Assembly: GCA_963691885.1 (NCBI GenBank)
Contig: OY829843.1
Location: 2,232,001 to 2,296,000, forward strand
DNA length: 64,000 nucleotides
Source: G963691885 sp963691885
Lineage (GTDB): Bacteria > Pseudomonadota > Alphaproteobacteria > UBA8366 > Aestuariispiraceae
Direction: 5' to 3'
Shown: piece by piece, positions 42,960 through 51,767 of the stretch
Layout of the letters: each line of letters starts with the position of its first letter
Numbering within the stretch: the stretch's first letter is position 1
Notes under the pieces: model-generated
What the model saw: only the letters and a program-made list of their open reading frames with translations
The model's database searches: none
What the model was told of the DNA's origin: nothing
Position numbers and translations under genes: made by a program

Positions 42960-44165
42960 CTAGGTTGGGCCGTTGAGGCGCAGAGATAACCGAAAACTTG
43001 TAAATCCCAGAATGCCAACCCCCAGAATGACGAGGATGGCCAGGTCGTAGCCGCCGATAAACCAGAGCAGGGAGCCGACGAACGGGGCGAGGGCGGAGGT
43101 GATTTGAACCGGCAGCGCGACGGCACCGCTGATGGCGCCAAAGTCCTTTTCACCCAGGATTTCCCGGGTTGAGACCGGGCGCATGATGCTCATCACCCCA
43201 TAACAGCTGCCGTGCAGGATGACGAAAGGGACCAGCAGGGCGGGGGATAAATCGGAGAAGTACAGACAAATGGCCGCTGCGAAAGTGCCGACAAACCCGG
43301 CGCTGGTGATGGTGAAGGCGGAGACATGTTTCTCTGCCGCCATCATGGCCAAACGTCCCGCAACCTGCATCGGACCAATCATTGAGGCGGCGAAAACGGC
43401 AACATCCTTGTGTATCTCGCGATCCTCAATAATTGGCAGAATATGACTGACCACCATGGAGTGGTTCAGCCAGAGCAACGAGAATGAACCGGCGAGGAAC
43501 AAAAAGACAGGCTGGCGTACCAATATGGAGAGGGTCTCCATCGTTTTTTTGGAACCTTGCAGATGGTGCGGTTCACCTGCGGTGAGGGCGACGGCCCTGT
43601 ATTCTTTTTCGAGATGCTGGCCACCAATCCAGAGAAGTGGCGCGCCAAGACAGGCAACCAGACCGGCGAAGGTCAGGACCGCCGCTTCCCATCCAAAAGC
43701 CTCCGCAATGGCGTGGTTAATCGGAAAAGAGACTGTCCCTGCCAGACCGGCAACCAGCGTGACAATGGTAATTGCGCGACGGGCCTCTCGCCCCCTTGTT
43801 CGTGTGATCAAGGCAAAACAAGGCTCATAGAGATTGCAGGCCATCACAACCCCGATAACCAGCCAAATCCCTGCGAAGACCCATATCGAGTTTGCCAGCG
43901 GTAGCAGCGCCAGAAACGCAGCGCCCACGATTGTCGCGATGCTCATCAACTGCGCGCCATAGCCCCGGTCGATGATCCGACCAGCGAGCGGCGCAAAAAC
44001 ACCTGACATGACAAGCGCGCCCGCGAAGGAGGCGGTCAGTAGTGTCTTTGACCAGTCACCGCCCTCTTCCCAGCGCAGCAGAAGGGCCGGGAAAAGATAG
44101 TAGAGACCCGCCCAGACGATGGTCTGGCCAAAGGCAAGGCATACCACGGCAATTCGTGTGTTCAT
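42960..44165 (-). CDS. MFS transporter
   Basis: 401 residues, about 12 membrane segments, of the monocarboxylate/oxalate-formate-like MFS type (YYLFPALLLRWEEGGDWSKT, APLAGRIIDRGYG, RPVSTREILGEKDFGAISG). It is convergent with the deaminase gene (seven-base gap) and transcribed away from the peptide cluster start. The substrate is unknown; its position suggests either the catabolic operon or the amino-acid cluster. Confidence 0.8.
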   Translation of the reverse strand: MNTRIAVVCLAFGQTIVWAGLYYLFPALLLRWEEGGDWSKTLLTASFAGALVMSGVFAPLAGRIIDRGYGAQLMSIATIVGAAFLALLPLANSIWVFAGIWLVIGVVMACNLYEPCFALITRTRGREARRAITIVTLVAGLAGTVSFPINHAIAEAFGWEAAVLTFAGLVACLGAPLLWIGGQHLEKEYRAVALTAGEPHHLQGSKKTMETLSILVRQPVFLFLAGSFSLLWLNHSMVVSHILPIIEDREIHKDVAVFAASMIGPMQVAGRLAMMAAEKHVSAFTITSAGFVGTFAAAICLYFSDLSPALLVPFVILHGSCYGVMSIMRPVSTREILGEKDFGAISGAVALPVQITSALAPFVGSLLWFIGGYDLAILVILGVGILGFTSFRLSLRLNGPT

Positions 44166-44224
44166 GGGATCTTACCGGTTTCCCCGGGTCCCCCTTTTAG
44201 AATGTGACTTGGCCCGGGATCGGG

Positions 44225-45181
44225 TCAGTCGTCGGCAATGGCCAGACGAACCGCTGTCTGCCCCTTCCACTTTCGTTTCGTTGGCATGACCAGCATGCAA
44301 TTGTCATAGGGTGAGGTGACGGGCTTATCGCCATCGGTGCCAATCAGGGTGCCGGCCTTTGGCAGGATCTCCCCCCCTGTGAAGGGTTCGGCGAACTCGA
44401 AGGAATCGGTTTCAATCGTTACCGCCTCTGTTACACGGTAAAAACTCTGTTCAACCGGCTCGCCCAGCCCCTCGAGGAGGCTTCCATTCGCAACGCCCAG
44501 TCCCGTCAGAAAACGGGCAGAGGCAAGCTTCGCAAGCGGGACGGTGTCGGCTTCCCAATGCTGACCGCATTCGATCAGGACTGCTGCCTTGTTTGAGGCG
44601 GGATCGTCAAAGCCCGCATAGTCGCGCATGCGTTTCCCGGCTGCATGGCCCTGATCGGCAACAACGCGTTCCGGCAAGCCAATCATGGCGGCCAGATCCC
44701 GGCCTTTCCTGTGTCGCCCGCTCATCATCAGGGCAGGGGCCGGATGCTGCATGGAATGGATATCCAGCAGGTAATCAACGGTATCCATGAAGGGGCGGAC
44801 GGTTCTGGCCCGGCGCAGTTCGGACGAATCTCGGTCACCATCCAATACAGCCTCTGCCCAGACGCGGTTAAAATCCTCTTCATCCCAGCGTGACGCATTG
44901 GGGTTTTCGGGATCAAAAGCCTCATAGGCCGCAATGTTCATAAAGCCAAAGCTGACCTTGCCTGCATTGGGGCGAAACTCTGTGGAGAGCAGCCAGTCCA
45001 GGGCGATGGCGCCGCAAAGCTCGTTGCCATGCACTACGGCGGAGATACAGGCATGCGGACCATCTCGACCGGAGTCGAAGGTCCAGATATAGTCGATCCC
45101 GGTGTTGCTGTTTTTGTATCCTGAAATGTCAGGCGGTGTCAGCTGCACCCGGTAATCGTTTGGAATTTCGATTGTCGACAT
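44225..45181 (-). CDS. Succinylglutamate desuccinylase/aspartoacylase family protein
   Basis: A zinc amidohydrolase of the AstE/AspA group (M14-like), 318 residues from ATG 45181 behind GAGGTGAG; the longer open frame upstream is antisense to the M81 gene. Zinc ligands appear as VVHGNELCG (His, Glu) and LDIHSMQ (His). It should cleave an N-acyl amino acid to acid and amino acid. It is divergent from the M81 hydrolase with only 46 bases between starts, so promoters must overlap. Confidence 0.8.
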   Translation of the reverse strand: MSTIEIPNDYRVQLTPPDISGYKNSNTGIDYIWTFDSGRDGPHACISAVVHGNELCGAIALDWLLSTEFRPNAGKVSFGFMNIAAYEAFDPENPNASRWDEEDFNRVWAEAVLDGDRDSSELRRARTVRPFMDTVDYLLDIHSMQHPAPALMMSGRHRKGRDLAAMIGLPERVVADQGHAAGKRMRDYAGFDDPASNKAAVLIECGQHWEADTVPLAKLASARFLTGLGVANGSLLEGLGEPVEQSFYRVTEAVTIETDSFEFAEPFTGGEILPKAGTLIGTDGDKPVTSPYDNCMLVMPTKRKWKGQTAVRLAIADD

Positions 45182-45227
45182 GAGACTCACCTCGCGCGTA
45201 AACAGAAAAATGACCGGAGTTTTTGAA

Positions 45228-46772
45228 ATGGCCCCACGGATTGCACTGGCCGGAATGATCCTAGAATCCAATCGATTTGCCAAGCCCGCGGAGCGAGAGG
45301 AGTTCTCTGGTTTCGTCTGGGAACAAGGCCAGGCTCTGTTGGCAGAAGCGCGTGCAGAAACCTCTGCCATAGCGCAGGAGTTTGGCAGCTTCGTCAAAGC
45401 AATGGACGCAACCGGGCCATGGCAGCCGGTACCCTGCCTCCTCGCAGCCAGCCATCCGTCAGGACCCGTGCGGGAAGCCGTTTTTGAAGAAGTAGCCGAG
45501 AATATCATCGACTCTTTGAACAGTGCCGGTCCCCTCGACGCAGTCTACTTGTGCAATCACGGGGCTATGGTTGCAGAGCACCTGCACGATCCAGACGGAG
45601 AACTGGTGCGCCGGGTAAGAGAGGCGGTTGGTCCAACACCCCTGATCTTTGTCACTTTGGACCTGCACGGTAACATTTCGCCGGGCATGGTTGAGGATGC
45701 GGACCTGATCGTCGGGTATCGAACCAATCCCCATGTGGATATGATCGAGCGCGGGGAAGAGGCGGCCTTTACCCTTAGGCGTTGTCTGGCCAGCGGGACG
45801 CGCCCGCAAATGGTTATGGTCAAGCCGCCGATTGCGCCCGCCTCTGTAACCTTGCTTACCGCGGCAGGACCCTATGCCGATCTGATCGATTATGGACAGC
45901 GCCGACAGGCGGAGATGAGCGGGGCTATCCTGAATGTTTCTGTTTTTGGGAACTTCATATTTTCCGATACGCCCGATAATGGGCTCTCCATCATTGTGAC
46001 CGCGCGAAAAGACCGCACCGCAGCCGTTGCCCTGGCAGACGAAATTGCGCAAAAAGCCTGGCGGGAGAGAGAACGGTTTCAGAGAGTGCTGAAATCGATT
46101 GATGAGGGTGTCGAATTGGCCCTGCAAGCGGATCGCGACCCGATTATCTTTTCAGAGGCCGGGGATAATCCCGGCGGCGGTGGCAGCGGTCGAACCACCG
46201 CACTCCTCGCGGCCTTGCACGCGGCGGGGGCCGATGGCGTTCTGTATGGCTCCTATTATGATGCGATGCTTGCGGAAGATGCACATAATCATGGCATCGG
46301 CACTGGGTTTACGGCCCGTTTTAATCAGGCCCGTGCGGCCAAGGACAATCCGGAAACCTGGGAACAATGGGATGAACCTTTTCAGGCTGAGGCAGAGGTC
46401 CTGGCCCTTGGCGATGGATTTGTGACCGGGGAAGGAGGGTTGTTCAAGGATAGAAAACTGAAATTGGGGAAAACAGCTGCGCTGCGTATCGGCGGCATTA
46501 CAGTGGTGGTGATATCAGACAGGTCGCAGACCGCCGACCCCGTTTTCTTCCACATGCTGGGCCTTGATATTGCAAAGGCCAGAACAGTTGTCGTCAAATC
46601 CCGCGGCCATTTCCGCGCCGGGTTTGCACCCTGGTTCCCGCCGGAGCAGGTTTATGAAATCGACACGGGCGGGTTGACCAACCCGGTCCTCAGCCGTTGG
46701 CCGTTTCAGCATGTTCCAAGGCCCAGTTTCCCGCTGGACCCGGACACGGTCTGGGAAGATGCAAAAGCCTGA
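45228..46772 (+). CDS. M81 family metallopeptidase (MlrC-like)
   Basis: 514 residues from ATG 45228 (GGAG eight bases before). MlrC, the microcystinase family prototype, hydrolyses linear peptide products. Signatures seen: IALAGMILESNRF at the start, LCNHGAMVAEHLHDPDGEL, VTLDLHGNIS, YRTNPHVDMIERG, AGDNPGGGGSGRTTALL and the C-terminal VVKSRGHFRAGFAPWF. The zinc-binding Asp and His residues are present. The gene is one base from the convergent M20 deacylase stop. Its true substrate is probably a small peptide or N-substituted amide. Confidence 0.85.
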   Translation: MAPRIALAGMILESNRFAKPAEREEFSGFVWEQGQALLAEARAETSAIAQEFGSFVKAMDATGPWQPVPCLLAASHPSGPVREAVFEEVAENIIDSLNSAGPLDAVYLCNHGAMVAEHLHDPDGELVRRVREAVGPTPLIFVTLDLHGNISPGMVEDADLIVGYRTNPHVDMIERGEEAAFTLRRCLASGTRPQMVMVKPPIAPASVTLLTAAGPYADLIDYGQRRQAEMSGAILNVSVFGNFIFSDTPDNGLSIIVTARKDRTAAVALADEIAQKAWRERERFQRVLKSIDEGVELALQADRDPIIFSEAGDNPGGGGSGRTTALLAALHAAGADGVLYGSYYDAMLAEDAHNHGIGTGFTARFNQARAAKDNPETWEQWDEPFQAEAEVLALGDGFVTGEGGLFKDRKLKLGKTAALRIGGITVVVISDRSQTADPVFFHMLGLDIAKARTVVVKSRGHFRAGFAPWFPPEQVYEIDTGGLTNPVLSRWPFQHVPRPSFPLDPDTVWEDAKA

Positions 46773-47930
46773 CTATGCCCGGCAATGGTTGATCAGGGCG
46801 GAGAGGAAAGCCGAACAGCTTTCAAGTTGATCGATATCGACAAACTCGTCCGGTTTATGCGCCTGCTCAATGGATCCGGGCCCCATCACAATAGTCGGTA
46901 TCCCGATTTCGGCGATCAACCCGCTTTCCGTACCAAAAGCCACTTTCTGATGGCTGTTTCGGTTGCTGAGATGTTTGGCAAGCGTGACGATCTCTGCATC
47001 GGCGTCGGTGGTAAGACCCGGGATCATGGAAATCTGCTCAAAATCGATGCCGCATGACGCGACCACTGACTGCATATCCGGTTCCAGCACAGTGCGGGCA
47101 TAGTCAATGACTTCGTCCAACAACGCGTCCGGGTCATCTTCGGCAATGGCGCGAAACTCGAAATCCAGATGGGCGCTCTCCGGCACAATGTTCAACTGCG
47201 TCCCGCCGGTTAGAACCCCCACATGGGCTGTTGTATGGGGGATGTCGTAGAGAGCGTCTCTGGGGCCGCTATCCCGCAAACGTCGCCCGATATCAGATAT
47301 AAAGACGGCAAGGCGGGCTGCATATTCGGCAGCGTTGACGGCCTCTGGTGCCAGGGAGGAATGACCCGCACGCCCTCGAACAATCGCCCGCATGGACCGC
47401 TTCGCCTTATGACCGATGATCACCTGCATGCTGGTCGGTTCCCCGACGAAACAGCCCAGTGGTTTCGTGTCCCAGTTGTTCATCACCTCAAGGGCCGATC
47501 GAACGCCTATACATCCCACCTCTTCGTCATGGGAAAACAGGAGATGCAGGGGCCGTTTCAGGGGGGAAGCCACCATGTCTGGAACCGCGGCCAGGGAACA
47601 GGCGAGGAAGCCTTTCATGTCAGACGCGCCGCGTCCCAATACCCTGCCTTCACGGACCAATCCCTCAAAGGGCGGCAGCGACCAATCCTGACCTTCAACC
47701 GGGACGACATCAGTATGCCCTGACAGGACAAAGCCAGGTGTTGAGCGATTTCCGATTGTTGCGACAAGGTTCGCCTTCATCCCGGTCGGGTCGTACACCC
47801 GTTCGCTTTTGATGCCGTAACCGGTCAGATATTCCTCAACCCAGTCGAGGAGATCTAGGTTGGATTTGTGGCTTGTCGTATCAAAGGCGATGAGGCGCGA
47901 GAGTATTTCCGCGGCTGATTTTTCTGGCAT
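46773..47930 (-). CDS. Acetylornithine deacetylase-like M20 peptidase
   Basis: 385 residues from ATG 47930 (the open frame runs further upstream but into an intergenic region with palindromes). All M20 metal ligands are visible: SGHTDVVP (His), GASDMKG (Asp), SHDEEVGC (catalytic Glu and ligand), GEPTSM (Glu) and AHKPDEFV (His). The ArgE-type fold removes N-acyl groups from amino acids. No arginine-pathway genes are near; the neighbours suggest a catabolic N-acyl amino acid deacylase. Divergent from the dpp-type operon. Confidence 0.85.
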   Translation of the reverse strand: MPEKSAAEILSRLIAFDTTSHKSNLDLLDWVEEYLTGYGIKSERVYDPTGMKANLVATIGNRSTPGFVLSGHTDVVPVEGQDWSLPPFEGLVREGRVLGRGASDMKGFLACSLAAVPDMVASPLKRPLHLLFSHDEEVGCIGVRSALEVMNNWDTKPLGCFVGEPTSMQVIIGHKAKRSMRAIVRGRAGHSSLAPEAVNAAEYAARLAVFISDIGRRLRDSGPRDALYDIPHTTAHVGVLTGGTQLNIVPESAHLDFEFRAIAEDDPDALLDEVIDYARTVLEPDMQSVVASCGIDFEQISMIPGLTTDADAEIVTLAKHLSNRNSHQKVAFGTESGLIAEIGIPTIVMGPGSIEQAHKPDEFVDIDQLESCSAFLSALINHCRA

Positions 47931-48056
47931 ATCCGGGTTCCGTAACGGGCTGAAGATCCTGATACCATTCGTATTAGTCGTGTAAAGGCAGGGTAGAGCA
48001 AACCAAACCGCTTCGTCGAGGCAGAAAACGACGCAGGTCGGACGCTGCTTCAATCT

Positions 48057-48074
48057 ATGCAAATAAGTTTGCAT
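48057..48074. promoter_or_regulatory. Palindrome between M20 deacylase and dpp operon
   Basis: ATGCAAA-TAAG-TTTGCAT, perfect seven-base arms. It lies about 127 bases upstream of the deacylase start and 101 bases upstream of the binding-protein start, in a divergent promoter region, so it is a likely shared operator. Confidence 0.5.
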
Positions 48075-48139
48075 TCTCACAGAATTGCCCTCTACACTTG
48101 TTGCTCGGTTCGGCAAATCTGTCGAAGACCACACAACAA

Positions 48140-48159
48140 CCCCCGAACAAGGGGGCTTT
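48140..48159 (+). terminator. Leader hairpin with short T run before dpp-type binding protein
   Basis: CCCCC (48140-48144), loop GAACAA, GGGGG (48151-48155), then CTTTT. It ends 16 bases before ATG 48175 and thus lies in the mRNA leader, where it could act as an attenuator or a weak terminator. Confidence 0.4.
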
Positions 48160-48174
48160 TGAATGGAGCAGGGT

Positions 48175-49758
48175 ATGACACTCAAAAACGCACTCTTCGG
48201 GGCGGCGGCTGTTGCTGTTTTGGCAGCGGTACCGGTTGCCCACGCGGAAAAACTGACCATTGGCTTGGCGTCAGAGCCAACAGCGATGGATCCGCATTTC
48301 CACAATCTGGGACCGAACAACGCGGTCTCTCGGCACATCTTCGACCGCCTGATCAACCAGGACGAAAAACAGCGGTTGAAACCCGGCCTCGCCGTTTCCT
48401 GGAAGCCGATTGATGACCTGACCTGGGAATTCAAACTGCGCGAAGGCGTAAAATTCCATGACGGTTCCGACTTCACCGCCGATGATGTGGTTTGCACATT
48501 CGACCGCGCGCCGAATGTTCCAAATTCACCCTCCAGTTTTGGCACCTATACCAAGGGCAAGACGGTTGTGAAGATCGACGACATGACGGTCCACTTCAAA
48601 ACTGAAGAGCCGTATCCGTTGATGGGGAATGATGTCTCGACCATTCCGATTGTTTCCGACTCCGTCGGGTGTGGTGCAACCACCGAGGACTTTAACACCG
48701 GTAAGGCCGCGATCGGGACAGGCCCGTTTCTGTTCGGATCCTACAAGCCCGGTGAGTCCATCAGCTTTACCCGCAACGACGGGTATTGGGGTGACAAGCC
48801 GGTCTGGTCCGAGGTTGAAATGCGTCCGATCAAATCCGGTCCGTCCCGTGTGGCGGCTCTTCTGGCTGGTGATGTCGACATGATTGCCGGTGTCCCGACA
48901 ACGGATATCCAGACCCTTTCTTCCAATGACGAGTTGCAGCTCTCCCAGGGTGTTTCCAACCGTGTGATTTATCTGCATCTGGACCAGTTCCGTGAGGACA
49001 GCCCGCATGTTCGTGCTATCGGTGGTGGTCCGATCAAGAACCCGCTGCTGGATGTTCGGGTTCGCAAGGCAATTTCCATGGCAATCAACCGTGATGCGAT
49101 CGTTGAGCGTGTGATGGAAAATGTTGCTATCAAGGCTGGTCAGTTGCTGCCTGAAGGATTCTTCGGTGTTTCACCAAACCTACAGCCGGTCGAATATGAC
49201 CCGAATGGTGCGAAAGCCCTGTTGGCGGAAGCCGGCTATGGCGACGGGTTTGAGATGACCATTCACGGCCCGAATGACCGCTATATCAACGACGCGAAAA
49301 TTGCTGAAGCAATCGGTCAGATGCTGACCCGCATCGGCATTAAGACCGCTGTTGAGACAATGCCGCGTTCGGTTTACTTCTCCCGCGCGTCCAAGGGTGG
49401 TGAAGGCGGTCAGCCTGAATTCAGCTTCATCCTGGTTGGATGGGGTGCCGGTTCTGGTGAAGCGTCCTCGCCGTTGAAGTCGCTGATCCACACGCATAAC
49501 CCGGACAAGGGTTTTGGCTCTTCAAACCGTGGCCGTCACTCCGACGCTCAAATCGATGCAACCATCGAAGAAGCTTTGCGGACAGTTGACGATGCGAAGC
49601 GTCAGGACCTTTTGGCCAAGGCAACGGAAATGGCGATTGAAAATGTCGCGATTATCCCGACCCACTTCCAGGTGAACACCTGGGCTGCGAAGAAGGGCCT
49701 GCGTTATATCGCACGCACCGACGAGTACACACTCGCCATCGGTGTCGTGAAAGAATAA
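48175..49758 (+). CDS. Peptide ABC transporter binding protein (family 5)
   Basis: 527 residues from ATG 48175 (GGAG six bases before). Sec signal TLKNALFGAAAVAVLAAVPV with cleavage after AHA (about residue 22). The mature protein has LTIGLASEPTAMDPHFHN, IFDRLINQDEKQRLKPGLAVSW, WEFKLREGVKFHDGSDFTADDV and VRKAISMAINRDAIVERV, the DppA/OppA family pattern. A strong terminator follows, then permease genes. Ligands are probably di- or oligopeptides or related amides, judging by the hydrolases around it. Confidence 0.9.
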   Translation: MTLKNALFGAAAVAVLAAVPVAHAEKLTIGLASEPTAMDPHFHNLGPNNAVSRHIFDRLINQDEKQRLKPGLAVSWKPIDDLTWEFKLREGVKFHDGSDFTADDVVCTFDRAPNVPNSPSSFGTYTKGKTVVKIDDMTVHFKTEEPYPLMGNDVSTIPIVSDSVGCGATTEDFNTGKAAIGTGPFLFGSYKPGESISFTRNDGYWGDKPVWSEVEMRPIKSGPSRVAALLAGDVDMIAGVPTTDIQTLSSNDELQLSQGVSNRVIYLHLDQFREDSPHVRAIGGGPIKNPLLDVRVRKAISMAINRDAIVERVMENVAIKAGQLLPEGFFGVSPNLQPVEYDPNGAKALLAEAGYGDGFEMTIHGPNDRYINDAKIAEAIGQMLTRIGIKTAVETMPRSVYFSRASKGGEGGQPEFSFILVGWGAGSGEASSPLKSLIHTHNPDKGFGSSNRGRHSDAQIDATIEEALRTVDDAKRQDLLAKATEMAIENVAIIPTHFQVNTWAAKKGLRYIARTDEYTLAIGVVKE

Positions 49759-49767
49759 GGCCAATAG

Positions 49768-49801
49768 CCGGGGAGCTTGAAAAAGTTCCCCGGTTTTTTT
49801 C
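49768..49801 (+). terminator. Rho-independent terminator after binding protein gene
   Basis: CCGGGGAGCTT (49768-49778), GAAA tetraloop, AAGTTCCCCGG (49783-49793; one G-T pair), then TTTTTTT. It is nine bases after the stop codon and probably reduces transcription into the permease genes. Confidence 0.9.
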
Positions 49802-49845
49802 TTCAATTCACCCTTAGGGGTATTTGAGACGGGGTAAATCCGCGT

Positions 49846-50823
49846 ATGTCGGTCTTCGTAATTCGCCGCCTGATGCAGGCGATCCTGGTTGTCTTTGTGA
49901 TGTCGGTGATCGTCTTTTTTGGCGTCAACGTGGTTGGCGATCCGGTCTATATGCTGGTCAGCCCGGACGCGGATCAGGCAGAAATTCAGGCCGCTATCGA
50001 GCGTCTTGGCCTCAACCTGCCGATCCACGAACAATATATAAGGTTCCTGGATGGGGCGCGGCAGGGGGACCTGGGCAACTCGTTCATTTTCGGCCAGCCC
50101 GCCCTTCAGCTCATTCTGCACCATATGCCTGCAACACTTGAACTGGCGTTCACCGCGCTGGCGCTGGCGATCATTCTTGGCATCCCGCTTGGGCTTTATT
50201 CCGGACTCTATCCGGAACGGCGCATCTCCAAAGGAATCATGGCCGGTTCAATTTTGGGATTTTCGCTGCCGACCTTCTGGGTTGGTCTGATGTTCATCAT
50301 GTTTTTTGCCGTCATCCTGGGCTGGTTGCCATCGACCGGACGGGGTGACACGGCTATATTCCTGGGGATTGAGTCCAGTCTTTTTACGCTTGACGGTCTC
50401 TCCCACATTATTTTGCCGGCCCTCAACCTGGCGCTTCTTAAGATCTCACTGGCCATTCGATTGACGCGATCCGGGGTGCGCGAAGCGATGGGTCAGGATT
50501 ATGTGAAGTTCGCCCGGGCCAAGGGCGTATCGACCCGCCGGATTATTCTGGTCCATGTGATGAAAAACATCATGATCCCGGTCGTGACTGTGATGGGGCT
50601 GGAATTTGGCAGTCTGGTTGCGTTCTCGGTCGTGACGGAATCGATCTTTGCCTGGCCCGGCATGGGCAAGCTTCTGATTGACGCGATCCTGCAGCTCGAT
50701 CGGCCTATCGTTGTCGCCTATCTGATGATCATCGTGCTCTTCTTTGTCGTGATCAATCTGATCGTTGACATCATCTATTCCATTCTCGACCCGCGGGTTC
50801 GACTTCAGGATCAAGGCTCATGA
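49846..50823 (+). CDS. Peptide ABC transporter permease, DppB type
   Basis: 325 residues, six membrane segments. N-terminal MSVFVIRRLMQAILVVFVMSV; IRFLDGARQGDLGNSFIFGQP in the periplasmic loop; EAA loop MGQDYVKFARAKGVSTRRI near residue 215; LLIDAILQLDRPIVVAYLMI at the end. All are normal for DppB/OppB proteins. The stop overlaps the next start by four bases. Confidence 0.92.
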   Translation: MSVFVIRRLMQAILVVFVMSVIVFFGVNVVGDPVYMLVSPDADQAEIQAAIERLGLNLPIHEQYIRFLDGARQGDLGNSFIFGQPALQLILHHMPATLELAFTALALAIILGIPLGLYSGLYPERRISKGIMAGSILGFSLPTFWVGLMFIMFFAVILGWLPSTGRGDTAIFLGIESSLFTLDGLSHIILPALNLALLKISLAIRLTRSGVREAMGQDYVKFARAKGVSTRRIILVHVMKNIMIPVVTVMGLEFGSLVAFSVVTESIFAWPGMGKLLIDAILQLDRPIVVAYLMIIVLFFVVINLIVDIIYSILDPRVRLQDQGS

Positions 50824-51767
50824 GTGATACGACGCAGGATGCCCTGCCAGCGGAACCAGCCGCTCCGGTCGATGCCGAAACGCCGTTCCAGAGATTTGTT
50901 TCCGAATTTCGGGACAGCAAGACAGCGACCATTGCGTTTGTTGTCTTAATGATCATCATCCTGTTGGCGGTGATCGCGCCCTGGATCACACCGCAGAACC
51001 CTTATGATCTGGCGCAGGTTGATGTGCTGGATGGCCGTCTTGCCCCCGGGTCAGAGGCGTTCGCGGGATATACGATGTGGTTGGGCTCGGATGGCGCGGG
51101 CCGCGATCTTTATTCCGGTATTCTCTACGGGCTGCGCATCTCGCTATCGGTCGGTGTCACCTCTGGTTTCATCGCTCTGTTGATTGGCATGGCCGTTGGT
51201 TTGCTTGCGGCCTATGCCGGGGGCAGAACCGAGAACGTGATCATGCGGATTGTCGATCTGCAGCTTTCGTTTCCAGCCGCACTGGTTGCCCTGATGCTGA
51301 TCGCGATCCTGGGCAAGGGGGTTGATAAGATCATCCTGGCCCTGGTTGTCGCGCAATGGGCCTATTACGCGCGAACGGTGCGGGGTTCGGCGCTGGTTGA
51401 ACGTCACAAGGAATATGTTGAGGCCGCCGCCTGCCTGGGCATCAGCCATGCGCGGATCGTGTTCCGGCATATCCTGCCCAATTGTCTGGCCCCGCTCATC
51501 GTTGTCGGGACGGTGCAAACAGCCCATGCGATTTCTCTGGAGGCCACATTGAGCTTCCTTGGCGTCGGCATGCCGCAAACCAGTCCCAGTCTCGGGGTGC
51601 TGATCGCGAACGGGTTTGAATACATGCTATCCGGTCGGTACTGGATCTCGGTCTTTCCGGGGATCGCCTTGTTGGTGACCGTGGTGACGATCAATCTGGT
51701 TGGCGACCATCTGCGTGATGTTCTGAACCCGCGGATCAGTACGGGCGGGACAAAGGGATCGTCATGA
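50820..51767 (+). CDS. Peptide ABC transporter permease, DppC type
   Basis: 315 residues. A polar N-terminus, first membrane segment at about 40-60, LGSDGAGRDLYSGILYGLRISLSVG, the EAA loop EAAACLGISHARIVFRHILPN, and LEATLSFLGVGMPQTSPSLGVL. It is the standard partner of the DppB-type permease. ATGA overlaps at both ends (50820 and 51764). Confidence 0.92.
   Translation: MSDTTQDALPAEPAAPVDAETPFQRFVSEFRDSKTATIAFVVLMIIILLAVIAPWITPQNPYDLAQVDVLDGRLAPGSEAFAGYTMWLGSDGAGRDLYSGILYGLRISLSVGVTSGFIALLIGMAVGLLAAYAGGRTENVIMRIVDLQLSFPAALVALMLIAILGKGVDKIILALVVAQWAYYARTVRGSALVERHKEYVEAAACLGISHARIVFRHILPNCLAPLIVVGTVQTAHAISLEATLSFLGVGMPQTSPSLGVLIANGFEYMLSGRYWISVFPGIALLVTVVTINLVGDHLRDVLNPRISTGGTKGSS

Noticed and set aside
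45182..45508. N-terminal extension of the aspartoacylase-family protein
   Set aside because: It is antisense to the M81 gene and lacks family similarity; ATG 45181 has a good ribosome site.
47931..48545. N-terminal extension of the M20 deacylase up to 48545
   Set aside because: It would run antisense through the start of the dpp-type binding protein and its promoter; ATG 47930 gives the normal family start.
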